Counted from the stretch's first letter, positions 1 through 8,532 are shown. The stretch is DNA of 18,894 nucleotides from SAR202 cluster bacterium (GCA_030740335.1 JASLXL010000025.1:1-18894), one strand, 5' to 3'. A program made the numbers and translations. The notes: a model not told the origin generated them from the letters alone.

Positions 1-230
1 CAATTACGCCAATGACAGAGGTTATGTACTCTATGGTGAACTTGTGTGAAACTGCTGAAACCGACGAGAGTTCGAGGGCAGCCCCAACTCTCTCTCCCAA
101 ACAAGTTTTGCCGGGGACAGGAATGGATTCCCAATGGCAAGCACGTTCGCCAACGAGAGTCAAGGATTGTAGCCAATTAGGATATTGGCGCATGAAGCGC
201 CGGTGAAACCAATCGGCCGAAAAATGAGTA

Positions 231-2516
231 CTAGCCGCCAGTCGCCTGACTGAGCAGGTTGAGGGCTGAACCCGCCTTGAACCACTCGATTTGCGCGGCG
301 CTGAAAGAATGATCGAGCGAAATGGAAACACTGGACCCATCGAAATGACGCACCATGCACTCCACTGGCCACCCTGGGGCGAGTTCTGCCAGGCCGGTCA
401 AGCTGATGCGGTCGTCTTCGCGAATAAGGTCGTAGTCTGCCGGATCCTGGAACGTCAGAGGGAGCAGTCCTTGCTTCTTGAGGTTTGACTCGTGTATGCG
501 AGCAAAGCTGCGAGCGATGATGGCGGCAGCGCCAAGCAGTCTTGGGGACAGGGCTGCATGCTCGCGGCTGCTACCCTCACCGTAGTTATTGTCGCCGACC
601 ACGACCCATCGTGCCCCGCTTGAGCGATAGTCCGTAGCAATCCTTGAGAAAGCGTGCCCCGTCTCGCCTGTCAGAACATTCTTGCCCTTCCCCGCTTCAC
701 CCGTATAGGCGTTAATCGCGCCCATGAACATATTCTCACTAAACTTGCTCAGATGGCCGCGAAGGCGCAGCCACGGCCCTGCCGGAGATATGTGGTCGGT
801 TGTGCATTTGCCCTGGGCCTTGAGCAGAACCGGCGCGTCCAGGTAATCCTCGCCGTCCCAGACTGCCCAAGGCTCCAAGGCCTCGAGCCGCTCGCTATTG
901 GGATCAATCGCGATTTCAACACCTGAGCCGTCCTCGGGCGGGGCTGCATAGGCCGAGCCGCCTGACTCGAAGCCATTGGCTGGTACATCTGGGGCCTTGG
1001 CGGGCGCTTCGAGCACAAAACTAGAGCCATCCTGGGCAGTAATGCTATCTGTTAGTGGGTTGAAAGATAGACGGCCAGACAGAGACATGGCGACCACGAT
1101 CTCAGGGCTTGCGATGAAGTTCATCGTCTCGGAGCGCCCGTCGTTGCGTCTTGGAAAGTTTCTGTTATATGAGGTAACGATGGTATTGGGAACGCCATCA
1201 AGGGCCTTCTCTCGCTCCCACTGGCCGATGCAAGGTCCGCAGGCATTGGCCAAGACCACCCCATTGATGGCCTTCAGTGAATCGAGATGGCCGTCCCGCT
1301 CAATGGTGGCTCTGATCCGCTCAGACCCGGGTGTCACCATAAGGGTCCCAGCAGCAGCAATACCGTGTACGCGGCCCTGCTCCGCAACCTCAGCTGCGCG
1401 GCTCATGTCCTCGTAGGACGAGTTTGTGCAGCTACCGATAAGGGATGTGTCTATCTTGTCCTCGAAACCGTTAGATCCCTCGGCGACCTCAGCGGCCAAC
1501 GCCGAAATAGGACGCACCCGGTCTGGCGAATGGGGCCCTACAACATGGGGCTCCAACTTCGACAGATCAATCTCTACGACGGTGTCGAAATACTTCTCAG
1601 GATTCATCTCGACATCTTCGTCAGGTGTGAGCAGAGCCTGGTTGTCGTTGGCCAAATCTGCGATCTCGCCACGGCATGTGACTCGCAAATACGTCTCCAT
1701 ACGCTCGTCGTACGGGAACATCGAGGTGGTTGCGCCCAGCTCCGCGCCCATGTTGGTAATGGTCGCCTTGCCTGTGCAGCTGATGGAGCGCGTCCCGGGA
1801 CCGAAGTACTCGATGATGGAGTTGGTACCGCCCGTCACGGTGAGCGCTCCCGCCAGGTAGAGGATCACGTCCTTCGGCGCGGTCCACCCGTTAAGTTCAC
1901 CTGTCAGGCGGACCCCTATATGCCTTGGGAAAAGCAACTCCCAATTGAGTCCAGCCATTACTTCGACAGCATCGGCTCCACCGACGCCCACAGCGCAGGC
2001 GCCAAGGCCGCCGGCGTTCGGCGTATGAGAGTCAGTGCCAATGATCAGGGCTCCGGGAAAGGCGTAGTTTTCAATAATTACCTGATGAATAATGCCGGCG
2101 CCAGGGCCCCAGAACCCCGCCCCAAACTTAGCGGAGGCCGAGCGCAGATAGGAGTAGACCTCGTCGTTCTCAGCAACCGACTCCAACAGGTCAGGTGCGC
2201 CATCGACCCGCGCCTGAATCAGATGGTCGCAATGAACGGTGGTGGGGACGGCGGTGCTGGCGCGACGCGTCTGGGAGAAGTTGAGCATGACTGTCTGTCC
2301 AAGAACATCCTGAAGGGCGACCCTGTCGGGCCTCAGCGCGAGTTGGCTCCGCCCCGGAACGAACTCCTGGGACTCAGGGTCCGCGAGGTGTCCCAGGAGG
2401 ACCTTGTCAGCCAGTGTCAGGGCTCTGCCCAGCCTGCGCCGGACGACCGCCTGGTTCTTCGAAAGTGTGGCGTAGACGCCATTCACCATCTCGGGAGTTG
2501 ACTCAACCGCTACCAT
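231..2516 (-). CDS. acn: Aconitate hydratase, mitochondrial/AcnA-like type
   Basis: Interconverts citrate and isocitrate via cis-aconitate in the TCA cycle, in the cytoplasm, using a [4Fe-4S] cluster. The product has 761 residues, close to mitochondrial aconitase. The cluster ligands are Cys363 (in IGSCTNSSYEDM) and Cys426/Cys429 (in ANACGPCIGQW), with the same 63- and 3-residue spacing as the family. Active-site landmarks are His95 (VHCDH), Asp162-Ser163-His164 (GTDSHTPNAGG), the arginines of NRNFPRRND near 451-459, and Ser649-Arg651 in GEGSSREHAAL of the C-terminal swivel domain. Start choice: ATG with GGAGG eight bases upstream. It lies 111 bases downstream of the ferredoxin gene on the same strand. 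No convincing promoter was seen in that gap, so co-transcription is likely. A 5-bp hairpin beyond the stop (187-201) lacks a U tract. Confidence 0.97.
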   Translation of the reverse strand: MVAVESTPEMVNGVYATLSKNQAVVRRRLGRALTLADKVLLGHLADPESQEFVPGRSQLALRPDRVALQDVLGQTVMLNFSQTRRASTAVPTTVHCDHLIQARVDGAPDLLESVAENDEVYSYLRSASAKFGAGFWGPGAGIIHQVIIENYAFPGALIIGTDSHTPNAGGLGACAVGVGGADAVEVMAGLNWELLFPRHIGVRLTGELNGWTAPKDVILYLAGALTVTGGTNSIIEYFGPGTRSISCTGKATITNMGAELGATTSMFPYDERMETYLRVTCRGEIADLANDNQALLTPDEDVEMNPEKYFDTVVEIDLSKLEPHVVGPHSPDRVRPISALAAEVAEGSNGFEDKIDTSLIGSCTNSSYEDMSRAAEVAEQGRVHGIAAAGTLMVTPGSERIRATIERDGHLDSLKAINGVVLANACGPCIGQWEREKALDGVPNTIVTSYNRNFPRRNDGRSETMNFIASPEIVVAMSLSGRLSFNPLTDSITAQDGSSFVLEAPAKAPDVPANGFESGGSAYAAPPEDGSGVEIAIDPNSERLEALEPWAVWDGEDYLDAPVLLKAQGKCTTDHISPAGPWLRLRGHLSKFSENMFMGAINAYTGEAGKGKNVLTGETGHAFSRIATDYRSSGARWVVVGDNNYGEGSSREHAALSPRLLGAAAIIARSFARIHESNLKKQGLLPLTFQDPADYDLIREDDRISLTGLAELAPGWPVECMVRHFDGSSVSISLDHSFSAAQIEWFKAGSALNLLSQATGG

Positions 2517-2627
2517 TGCCGTGTCCTCCAGGCATCATAGCCCCATACACATAGCGCAGCCCGTTCAAGCTATCGCTTGCGGGTCACGCTAATCTAAAAT
2601 AGGCTTCCTGGGTAGGAGCCGCGACAA

Positions 2628-2876
2628 CTACTTCGACACCCCGAAGTACGAGTAGTTCAGGTCGATGTAGCCGTCCCATTCTTCAGGGGTGTCGTCCTCT
2701 GCAAATATGGCCACTACCGGGCAGACCGGCTCGCAGGCCGCACAATCGATGCACTCGTCCGGGTGGATGAAGTACATGTTGTCGGAATCTTCAGTGTAGA
2801 TACAGTCTACGGGACAGACATCCACGCAAGCCGCGTCCTTCACGTCGACGCACGGCTCAGCGATAATATAGGTCAT
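2628..2876 (-). CDS. fdxA: 7Fe (3Fe-4S/4Fe-4S) ferredoxin
   Basis: Small cytoplasmic electron carrier of 82 residues. The N-terminus (MTYIIAEPCVDVKDAAC) matches the FdxA/Azotobacter FdI type. By alignment to FdI, Cys9, Cys17 and Cys52 would bind the 3Fe-4S cluster, and Cys21, Cys42, Cys45 and Cys48 the 4Fe-4S cluster. Cys25 corresponds to the free cysteine of FdI. The tail after residue 57 is acidic. Start choice: the frame stays open for 31 codons upstream, but the ATG at 2876 follows two Shine-Dalgarno-like blocks (AGGAGG and AGGAG) and begins exactly where family homology begins. A -35/-10 pair lies just upstream. It probably shares a transcript with aconitase downstream. Its redox partner cannot be told from this window. 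Confidence 0.95.
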   Translation of the reverse strand: MTYIIAEPCVDVKDAACVDVCPVDCIYTEDSDNMYFIHPDECIDCAACEPVCPVVAIFAEDDTPEEWDGYIDLNYSYFGVSK

Positions 2877-2912
2877 TTCGCTCCTAACCTCCTGACGCTT
2901 TTCGTCACCGAT

Positions 2913-2942
2913 AGTATAGCTTGGCCGCACCGGTCTATTCAA
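2913..2942 (-). promoter_or_regulatory. Putative sigma-70 promoter for ferredoxin (and aconitase)
   Basis: Read on the minus strand, TTGAAT (2937-2942) and TATACT (2913-2918) are separated by 18 bases. This would put the transcription start about 30 bases before the ferredoxin ATG. The -10 box matches consensus at five of six positions and the -35 at four of six. The call is by eye. Confidence 0.45.
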
Positions 2943-2981
2943 GATATCCAGACGGCCGATTCTCCCCATCGAGAGTGAACC

Positions 2982-3011
2982 TTGACTTTCGGCATATCAG
3001 TTAGTTAACTG
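2982..3011 (+). promoter_or_regulatory. Possible SDR promoter with a palindromic operator
   Basis: TTGACT at 2982-2987 is a good -35 box. At the expected -10 distance (17 bases) the match, TTAACT, is weak. That -10 position sits inside a perfect palindrome, CAGTTA-GT-TAACTG, at 2998-3011. The site lies 37-50 bases before the chosen SDR start. The geometry suggests a repressor site, but the -10 is poor and no regulator gene is adjacent. Confidence 0.35.
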
Positions 3012-3047
3012 GCGAGGCTGAACTATGACGCAGAATGAGGAATGCAG

Positions 3048-3770
3048 ATGGGCAAGTTAGATGGGAAGGTTGCGATAGTAACCGGAGGCGGAACTGGCAT
3101 AGGAAAAGGGATCGCGCGGGCCTTCGCCACAGAAGGGGCGCGAGTCATCATCGCTTCCCGCTCTGAGCAAACTTTGAACGAGGTGGCGGAGGAGCTAGGA
3201 GACCAAGTACTCGCTGTGCCAACAGACTTGAAGGTGGAGGCCCAAGTCACTGCCCTGTTCGAGCGAACCATTGCGGAGATGGGGCAGTTGGACATCCTGG
3301 TCAATAACTCAGGTGTATTCGAGGGAGCTCCGATCGAGGAACTGTCCCTGGAAACCTGGCAGCACGTCATGGACGTAAACCTGACCGGCGTATTCCTCTG
3401 TACCCGCGAAGCGATGAAGATCATGAAGCAAGTGGATGGCGGTAGGATCATCAACATCGGCAGCATCTCGGCCCAGATACCGCGGATGAACTCCGCCCCC
3501 TACTCGACAACCAAACACGCTCTCGTGGGCCTCACCAAGTCGACCGCACTTGAGGGTCGCGATTTCGGTGTGGTCGCCAGCATCCTGCACCCGGGTAATG
3601 TGCTAACCGAACTGAGAGACAACAGCACACTGGCACAAAACCAGGAACCGATGATGAGCACGGATGACATCGCAATGGCGGCGCTCACGATGGCCGCCCT
3701 CCCGCTAAACGTGAACATGCTGGAGTCGATTGTCCTGCCCGTCAAGCAGAAGTACATTGGCCGGGGGTAG
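3048..3770 (+). CDS. Short-chain dehydrogenase/reductase (classical SDR)
   Basis: NAD(P)-dependent oxidoreductase, cytoplasmic; substrate unknown. It has 240 residues, normal for classical SDRs. The cofactor motif TGGGTGIG is at residues 12-19, NNSG (in place of the usual NNAG) at 86-89, and the catalytic Ser139, Tyr152 and Lys156 (YSTTK) follow at spacing typical of FabG-like enzymes. The segment after the active site contains HPGNVLTEL, the usual PG motif. Start choice: two in-frame ATGs exist. The one at 3042 is almost on top of the GAGGA Shine-Dalgarno sequence (3037-3041), while 3048 is six bases away, so 3048 is preferred. Nine bases separate it from the epimerase downstream, so the two form an operon. 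FabG activity is possible but nothing in the context supports fatty-acid synthesis. Confidence 0.9.
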   Translation: MGKLDGKVAIVTGGGTGIGKGIARAFATEGARVIIASRSEQTLNEVAEELGDQVLAVPTDLKVEAQVTALFERTIAEMGQLDILVNNSGVFEGAPIEELSLETWQHVMDVNLTGVFLCTREAMKIMKQVDGGRIINIGSISAQIPRMNSAPYSTTKHALVGLTKSTALEGRDFGVVASILHPGNVLTELRDNSTLAQNQEPMMSTDDIAMAALTMAALPLNVNMLESIVLPVKQKYIGRG

Positions 3771-3779
3771 TAGGGCGCG

Positions 3780-4532
3780 ATGAAGAAGGTGCTAGTCACT
3801 GGAATGAGCGGATTGATCGGAGGGTTGCTGCGCCGCCATCTGGAGGACGACAGCGGATACGAACTCACCGCCCTCAACAGAAGACCATTGGATGGAGTGC
3901 GATGTATTCAGGCCGACATCGCCGACCTTGATGCGATCAAACCAGCTTTCGTGGGGCAAGACACGGTTGTCCACCTAGCAGCACACCTGAAGGACGAGCC
4001 CTTTGAGACCCTGCAATCGGCCAATCTCACGGGCGTGTACAACGTCTACGAGGCTGCATGCTCTGCCGGCGTAAAGCGCGTGATATTCGCCAGTTCGGGC
4101 TCCACCATCAAAGGGTGGGAGGACGTCCTTCCCTATCGTGCGATGGCCGAGGAACGTTACGAGGATGTCCCGAAGAGCTGGCCGATGATCACCCACGAGA
4201 TGGTGCGGCCCCGCGGCGCCTACGGAGCGTCGAAGGTTTGGGGCGAGGCGGTCGGGAGACACTTTTCAGACGCCTACGGGATATCGGTGCTCTGCGTGCG
4301 CATCGGATCAGTGCTCGACCACAACGACCCGTCGCGGATAGGATCAAGTATGGCGTGGCTGAGCCACCGCGATGTCGTAGATATCCTGGTACGCTGCATC
4401 AATGCGTCGGAGGACCTGCGCTACGACATATTCCTGGCCACGTCCAGGAACCGCTACGGTTACCGGGACCTGGAGCATGCGCGAGATGTACTCGGATACG
4501 TCCCGCAGGACACCGACGACTCGGCGTTCTAG
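3780..4532 (+). CDS. NAD-dependent epimerase/dehydratase (extended SDR, uronate-dehydrogenase-like)
   Basis: Predicted 250-residue cytoplasmic sugar-nucleotide or sugar-acid oxidoreductase. It starts with the Rossmann strand KKVLVTG and the glycine motif GMSGLIGG at residues 8-15. The adenine-pocket strand ends in QADIADL near 44-50, HLAA is at 65-68, ASSGST at 105-109, and the catalytic YGASK at 148-152. The length and the LTGVYNVYEA segment resemble uronate dehydrogenase-like members more than long GalE types; this is a family-level guess. The Shine-Dalgarno sequence is weak (AGGG seven bases before ATG), fitting translation after the SDR on the same message. Together the two genes suggest oxidation of a hydroxylated or sugar-derived compound (inference). 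Confidence 0.88.
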   Translation: MKKVLVTGMSGLIGGLLRRHLEDDSGYELTALNRRPLDGVRCIQADIADLDAIKPAFVGQDTVVHLAAHLKDEPFETLQSANLTGVYNVYEAACSAGVKRVIFASSGSTIKGWEDVLPYRAMAEERYEDVPKSWPMITHEMVRPRGAYGASKVWGEAVGRHFSDAYGISVLCVRIGSVLDHNDPSRIGSSMAWLSHRDVVDILVRCINASEDLRYDIFLATSRNRYGYRDLEHARDVLGYVPQDTDDSAF

Positions 4533-4587
4533 GCCTGAGAATCAGATCGAATTCCCGAATCAGTCAGCACGAGAGTCGATGCGAGAG

Positions 4588-4794
4588 CTACTGACCCAGA
4601 AGGCTCGCGATCATCTTGTTCGCTTCATCTTCGTTGAACGCCCTAAGAGTCGTGGCACGCACGTTACCCATGCCCCCTACTGCCAGAGCCGCGGCCACCC
4701 CGGCCTCATGGCAAAGATTTCGCCCGTCTATGCACAGTATTTCGCCGGTCTGATGATTACCACTCTCTAGGAATGAGGAACAACCAATCACCAC
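4588..4794 (-). pseudogene. Remnant of a GYD-domain protein (C-terminal part)
   Basis: The last 38 or so residues read AGVAAALAVGGMGNV, then RATTLRAFNEDE and a short helix. This is the typical C-terminal half of GYD-domain proteins (small alpha/beta dimers, function unknown). A full member has about 95 residues and a conserved N-terminal half. Here the upstream 30 codons do not resemble it and run into the cmk promoter. A stretch reading TGEIFAM in another frame nearby looks like the degraded middle of the domain, implying a frameshift as well. The open frame begins with GTG at 4794 without a clear Shine-Dalgarno sequence. It is opposite in strand to its neighbours. A live gene encoding a short divergent protein cannot be excluded. 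Confidence 0.6.
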
Positions 4795-4810
4795 CGACCG
4801 GGTCGGTCAA

Positions 4811-4840
4811 TTGCCCGGCAGATTGGTGTGCCACTATAAT
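4811..4840 (+). promoter_or_regulatory. Sigma-70-type promoter for cmk-plsC
   Basis: TTGCCC (4811-4816), an 18-base spacer, then a perfect TATAAT (4835-4840). The expected transcription start near 4847 leaves a leader of about 33 bases before the cmk ATG at 4880. This argues against the upstream in-frame TTG at 4811 and ATG at 4853 as starts. Confidence 0.7.
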
Positions 4841-4879
4841 CTACCTCGGCCCATGATCCACCAGGGAAGGACATTTTGG

Positions 4880-5548
4880 ATGCCAGGTACTCAGGCGATA
4901 GCAATAGACGGACCGGTCGCATCGGGCAAGACCGCCGTTGGAGGCCTGGTGGCGAAGCTGTTGGGATTCGGATTTCTCGACACGGGACTCATGTACAGAG
5001 CAGTGACACAGGTAGCCCTAGAACGCACATTAGACCTGCAGGATGCTCCCTCGCTAACCACTCTGGCCGAAAGCCTCTCGATGGGAGTGTCTACGGTAAG
5101 GGGCACCGACGGCCTGGTGGTCGAAGGGAGAGAGGTCGCCGAGAGCCTGAGAGACGGCCTGGTCGAACACGGCGTGTCTCTGGTAGCGAGCGTACCTGGG
5201 GTAAGGAGGGCGCTGGTGCAGCGACAACGCGACATCGCCGCCACTATCCCAATCGTCATGATGGGGCGCGACATCGGTACCGTCGTGTTGACCGATGCGG
5301 CAGTCAAAGTCTACCTTACAGCCTCTGTAACCGAGCGAGCACGACGACGCCACCGGGAGTTTTCCGAGCGTGGGAACGTGATCGGATACGAGCAGGTCCT
5401 GCAGGAGCTCCAAAGACGTGACGCCATCGACTCGGAACGCGACGACTCCCCCCTCAGACCCGCCGACGACGCCGTGGTTATTGAGACCAGCGGACGACCC
5501 ATTGATGACTTGGCCAAAGAAATCGTCACTATGGTTCTCTCGCGCTGA
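4880..5548 (+). CDS. cmk: Cytidylate kinase
   Basis: Phosphorylates CMP/dCMP with ATP in pyrimidine salvage and nucleotide balance; cytoplasmic. It has 222 residues, the standard Cmk length. The P-loop GPVASGKT is at residues 11-18, followed by DTGLMYRAV (34-42) and MGRDIGTVV (128-136). The lid region is arginine-rich (TERARRRHREF), and RRDAIDSERDDSPL (179-192) is a Cmk signature. Start choice: ATG 4880 is preceded by AAGGA at 8-base spacing and lies just downstream of the TATAAT promoter. The stop overlaps the plsC start by one base (TGATG), implying translational coupling. Coupling of cmk to an acyltransferase gene recurs in several bacterial phyla. Confidence 0.96.
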   Translation: MPGTQAIAIDGPVASGKTAVGGLVAKLLGFGFLDTGLMYRAVTQVALERTLDLQDAPSLTTLAESLSMGVSTVRGTDGLVVEGREVAESLRDGLVEHGVSLVASVPGVRRALVQRQRDIAATIPIVMMGRDIGTVVLTDAAVKVYLTASVTERARRRHREFSERGNVIGYEQVLQELQRRDAIDSERDDSPLRPADDAVVIETSGRPIDDLAKEIVTMVLSR

Positions 5549-6204
5549 TGGACAATCTCTACAATGCGTCGAACTTCACACAGAGGATAACGCTGGGTAT
5601 CTTCGCGGACTACAGTGTCACCGGCCAGGACAACGTCCCCATAGATGAGCCGCTGATCATCGTGGCAAACCATCAGAGCAATCTTGACCCTGCATTTCTG
5701 TCGCCGAGCATCCCACGGCGTATAAGATTCTTGGCCAAGGATTCGATCTTTCGCGTGCCAATTGCCAACTGGTTCCTGCGAACCTATGGAGCCTTCCCCC
5801 TGAAACGTGACTCTGTCGACGTGACAGCCCACCGCTGGTCGGTCGCCCACCTCAAGAGCGGCGGAGCACTGGCGCTGTTTCCCGAGGGCACCAGAAACCC
5901 CAGGGGGATGGGTCGTGCCCACGCTGGTGTAGCCCGTCTCGCCCTCTCCACAAAGGTTCGGCTACTGCCCGTAGGGATCACTGGAACCGAGCGACTGGGG
6001 AGTGTGTTGCGGGTCTTCAACCCCACTGGTCGCATCCGAATGAACATCGGCGAGCCCTTTGAATTGCCCCCCGTCGCAGGCAAGCCTGGCAAGGCTGAGA
6101 TGGAGGCAATCACTACGATGATAATGCGCCGGATTGCGGCGCAACTTCCTCCGAAGTATCGTGGCGTATACAGCCTCGACGAGCCCACCGGGGACACAAA
6201 CTGA
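5548..6204 (+). CDS. plsC: 1-acyl-sn-glycerol-3-phosphate acyltransferase (PlsC family)
   Basis: Transfers an acyl chain to lysophosphatidic acid to make phosphatidic acid at the inner face of the membrane. It has 218 residues, within the PlsC range. The catalytic HX4D motif is His42-QSNL-Asp47 (in VANHQSNLD). The substrate-binding EGTR motif is at 113-116 (LFPEGTRNPRG), and the intermediate block FLAKDSIFRVP at 61-71 is also typical. There is no long N-terminal transmembrane segment; the LIIVANH strand is the only strongly hydrophobic stretch. Its start shares a base with the cmk stop, so the two are one transcription unit. The exact acyl acceptor is not readable. Confidence 0.93.
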   Translation: MDNLYNASNFTQRITLGIFADYSVTGQDNVPIDEPLIIVANHQSNLDPAFLSPSIPRRIRFLAKDSIFRVPIANWFLRTYGAFPLKRDSVDVTAHRWSVAHLKSGGALALFPEGTRNPRGMGRAHAGVARLALSTKVRLLPVGITGTERLGSVLRVFNPTGRIRMNIGEPFELPPVAGKPGKAEMEAITTMIMRRIAAQLPPKYRGVYSLDEPTGDTN

Positions 6205-6289
6205 CCCACAAATTGGATTTACGCAACTAAGCGCACCCTGTGTTTTATGGACATTGACATGTCACTGCCCTAACGTAGTTACCAAGGTG

Positions 6290-6318
6290 TTGCACGCGCC
6301 ACACCTGTATCGTATAGA
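6290..6318 (+). promoter_or_regulatory. Putative glmS promoter
   Basis: TTGCAC (6290-6295), a 17-base spacer, and TATAGA (6313-6318) predict a start near 6325 and a leader of about 100 nt. A short hairpin, TGCCC-TCAG-GGGCA (6328-6341), would sit at the very 5' end of the message. No match to the glmS ribozyme core was seen in the leader. Confidence 0.5.
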
Positions 6319-6424
6319 CATATTGACTGCCCTCAGGGGCAAAAAGGTTCAAGTCCGCGGCTACCGGATACCCACCGCGTGAACGAATTCACAGCTACAC
6401 CCAGATACTGGAAGGGTAAGAATA

Positions 6425-8269
6425 ATGTGCGGAATCATCGGATATACGGGATATCGCGCCGTCGCTCCCATCCTGCTTGAGGGGCTCTCAAAGCTTGAGT
6501 ACCGCGGCTATGACAGCGCCGGTATCGCTGTCATGTCGCCCTCCGGCGAGACCTCCGTGGACAAGTCCCGGGGCAAACTTTCGGCGCTCGTTACATCGTT
6601 GGGAGAGACGCTCCCAGAGGGCACCACCGGCATCGGACACACCCGATGGGCAACCCACGGCGGGCCCACCGACGAGAACGCCCACCCCCATACCGACTGC
6701 CGGGGCAAGGTCGCCGTCGTCCACAACGGCATCGTCGAGAATTTCGTCGAGCTGCGACGCGAGCTTGAGGAACAGGGCCACGTCTTCGCATCAGAAACGG
6801 ACAGCGAGTGCATCCCTCACCTGATCGAATCGTACATGCAGGAAGAGAAACCGCTGGAGGAGGCCGCGAGGCTAACAGCGAGACGTATCCAGGGTGCCCA
6901 CGCCGTGGTCGCAGCGTCGCGTCGTGACCCCGGAAAGCTGGTTGGCTTTCGGCTGGGCAATGCCGGCGGCATAGTAATCGGCTACGGCGAAGACGAGATG
7001 TACGTGGCGAGCGACCTTCCAGCACTGATCTCCCACACGCGGCGTGTGGCATACCTTACCGGGGGCGAAGTGGCCACGACTACCCCCGAGGGCGCAACCT
7101 TCATGACGGTCGACGGCGTGGAGGTAGTCAAACGCCCCACGACGGTATCCTATGATGCAATGACGGCGGCGAAGGGAGAGTACAAACATTTCATGCGCAA
7201 GGAGATTCACGAGCAGCCCGAGTCGGTGGTCAACACCATGGGCGGACGTGTCTCCTTCGGCCGACAAACCGTCACCCTGGAAGAGTTCCCACTGTCGGAC
7301 GCAGAGATATCGGATATCAACCGGGTAGTACTCCTGGGCATGGGAACGAGCATGCACGCCGCAATGGTTGGGCGTCACTGGATCGAGACCCTGGCCAGAA
7401 TACCTGCGGAGTCCGATAACTCCTCGGAGTTCCGCTATCGCAAGCCAATACTGAACAAACGGACGCTTGTGGTCTCAGTTTGCCAGTCGGGCGAGACCGC
7501 TGACACCCTCGCAGCGATGGGGAAAGCAGCTGAGTACGGTGCACGGCAGGTCACGCTGTGCAACTACGAAGGGACGCAGGCGACCCGCATCGCCGACGGC
7601 ACCGTCTATATCCGCGCCGGGCTAGAGATCGCGGTGGCGGCGAGCAAGACATTCGAGTGCTCACTGGTGTCGCTCTACATGCTCGCCATGCACCTGGGCA
7701 TCAAGCGAGGCGTGCTTGGCGGAGAGCGGTTGAAGGAAATGGTAGAAGAGCTGGCCCACCTGCCCGAGATGCTCGGTGGCCTCATTTTGGATGAGACGCA
7801 GTACGTCGACCTGGCAAAGCGCTACGCCAAATACTCCGACTTTCTGTTCCTGGGACGCGGGATCAACTTCCCCCTGGCCATGGAGGGGGCAATCAAACTC
7901 AAGGAGATTTCCTACATCCACGCTGAGGGCTACCCGGCCGGAGAGATGAAGCACGGGCCCATCTCTCTCATCGATGAGAATATGCCTGTGGTAGCTCTGA
8001 TGCCCAGAAACGACCTGTATGAGAAGATGCTGAGCAACGTCAGCGAGGCAAAGGCCAGAGGCGGCAAGATCATCGCTGTCGCAACCGAGGGCGACAATCA
8101 CATCGCGACTATTGCTGACGATGTCATTTACGTCCCGGCATCGTCCCCCCCGATATCGCCGATGCTGCTAGCGGTGCCGATGCAACTTCTGGCATACCAC
8201 ATCGCCGTACAGAGGGGCGCAGACGTGGATCAACCCCGCAACCTGGCCAAGTCAGTAACCGTCGAATAG
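6425..8269 (+). CDS. glmS: Glutamine--fructose-6-phosphate aminotransferase (isomerizing)
   Basis: Makes glucosamine-6-phosphate from fructose-6-phosphate and glutamine, the first committed step towards UDP-GlcNAc for cell wall and glycan synthesis; cytoplasmic. It has 614 residues (E. coli 609). The N-terminus MCGIIGYTG carries the catalytic Cys2 of the class II glutaminase domain, followed by TRWATHGGPTDENAHPH and HNGIVENF. Two SIS domains follow: LGMGTSMHAAMVGRHWIE with SVCQSGETADT in the first, and FLGRGINFPLAMEGAIKLKE with EMKHGPISLID in the second. The C-terminus ends in DQPRNLAKSVTVE, the family hallmark closing the active site. GGAAGGG precedes the ATG by nine bases. It appears to be transcribed alone. 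Confidence 0.98.
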   Translation: MCGIIGYTGYRAVAPILLEGLSKLEYRGYDSAGIAVMSPSGETSVDKSRGKLSALVTSLGETLPEGTTGIGHTRWATHGGPTDENAHPHTDCRGKVAVVHNGIVENFVELRRELEEQGHVFASETDSECIPHLIESYMQEEKPLEEAARLTARRIQGAHAVVAASRRDPGKLVGFRLGNAGGIVIGYGEDEMYVASDLPALISHTRRVAYLTGGEVATTTPEGATFMTVDGVEVVKRPTTVSYDAMTAAKGEYKHFMRKEIHEQPESVVNTMGGRVSFGRQTVTLEEFPLSDAEISDINRVVLLGMGTSMHAAMVGRHWIETLARIPAESDNSSEFRYRKPILNKRTLVVSVCQSGETADTLAAMGKAAEYGARQVTLCNYEGTQATRIADGTVYIRAGLEIAVAASKTFECSLVSLYMLAMHLGIKRGVLGGERLKEMVEELAHLPEMLGGLILDETQYVDLAKRYAKYSDFLFLGRGINFPLAMEGAIKLKEISYIHAEGYPAGEMKHGPISLIDENMPVVALMPRNDLYEKMLSNVSEAKARGGKIIAVATEGDNHIATIADDVIYVPASSPPISPMLLAVPMQLLAYHIAVQRGADVDQPRNLAKSVTVE

Positions 8270-8532
8270 GAAGGCCATCTCGAATCCACTTCTAGATGAT
8301 CGTGTCGAGCAGACGGCGCTGCTGCCAGCCCGTTCCACACCAGCACCAGCTAGGCCAAACGTAGAACACTCAGCGTCCTAGAGAGAGTCGCCCTTCCAAA
8401 CGCTGACCTTGAGAATGGGTGCGTGGGGCTGAGATCTGGTAGCAATCAACGATGACTTCTAGGCAGCGGGAATGAATCAAGAAGTGCTAGCCGATATGTC
8501 TCTTGAGCATGCGCCAAAAGTGAGGCCCACAC

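Noticed and set aside
187..201. Hairpin GGCGC-ATGAA-GCGCC after aconitase as a terminator
   Set aside because: The stem is only 5 bp and no U tract follows on the minus strand.
12..206. 64-codon plus-strand open frame at the window start
   Set aside because: No ribosome-binding site, low-complexity composition and no recognisable motif.
1287..2501. Long plus-strand open frame (404 codons) opposite aconitase
   Set aside because: Antisense shadow of a well-supported gene; composition follows the opposite strand's codon pattern.
6333..6370. GGTTCAAGTCC resembling a tRNA T-arm upstream of glmS
   Set aside because: The flanking bases do not form a T stem and no other tRNA arms are present.
6319..6424. 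glmS ribozyme in the glmS leader
   Set aside because: The leader lacks the conserved ribozyme core; only two small hairpins were seen.
8270..8532. Possible small gene or remnant between glmS and the GatC-like gene
   Set aside because: No frame with a ribosome-binding site or recognisable homology on either strand; treated as empty intergenic sequence.
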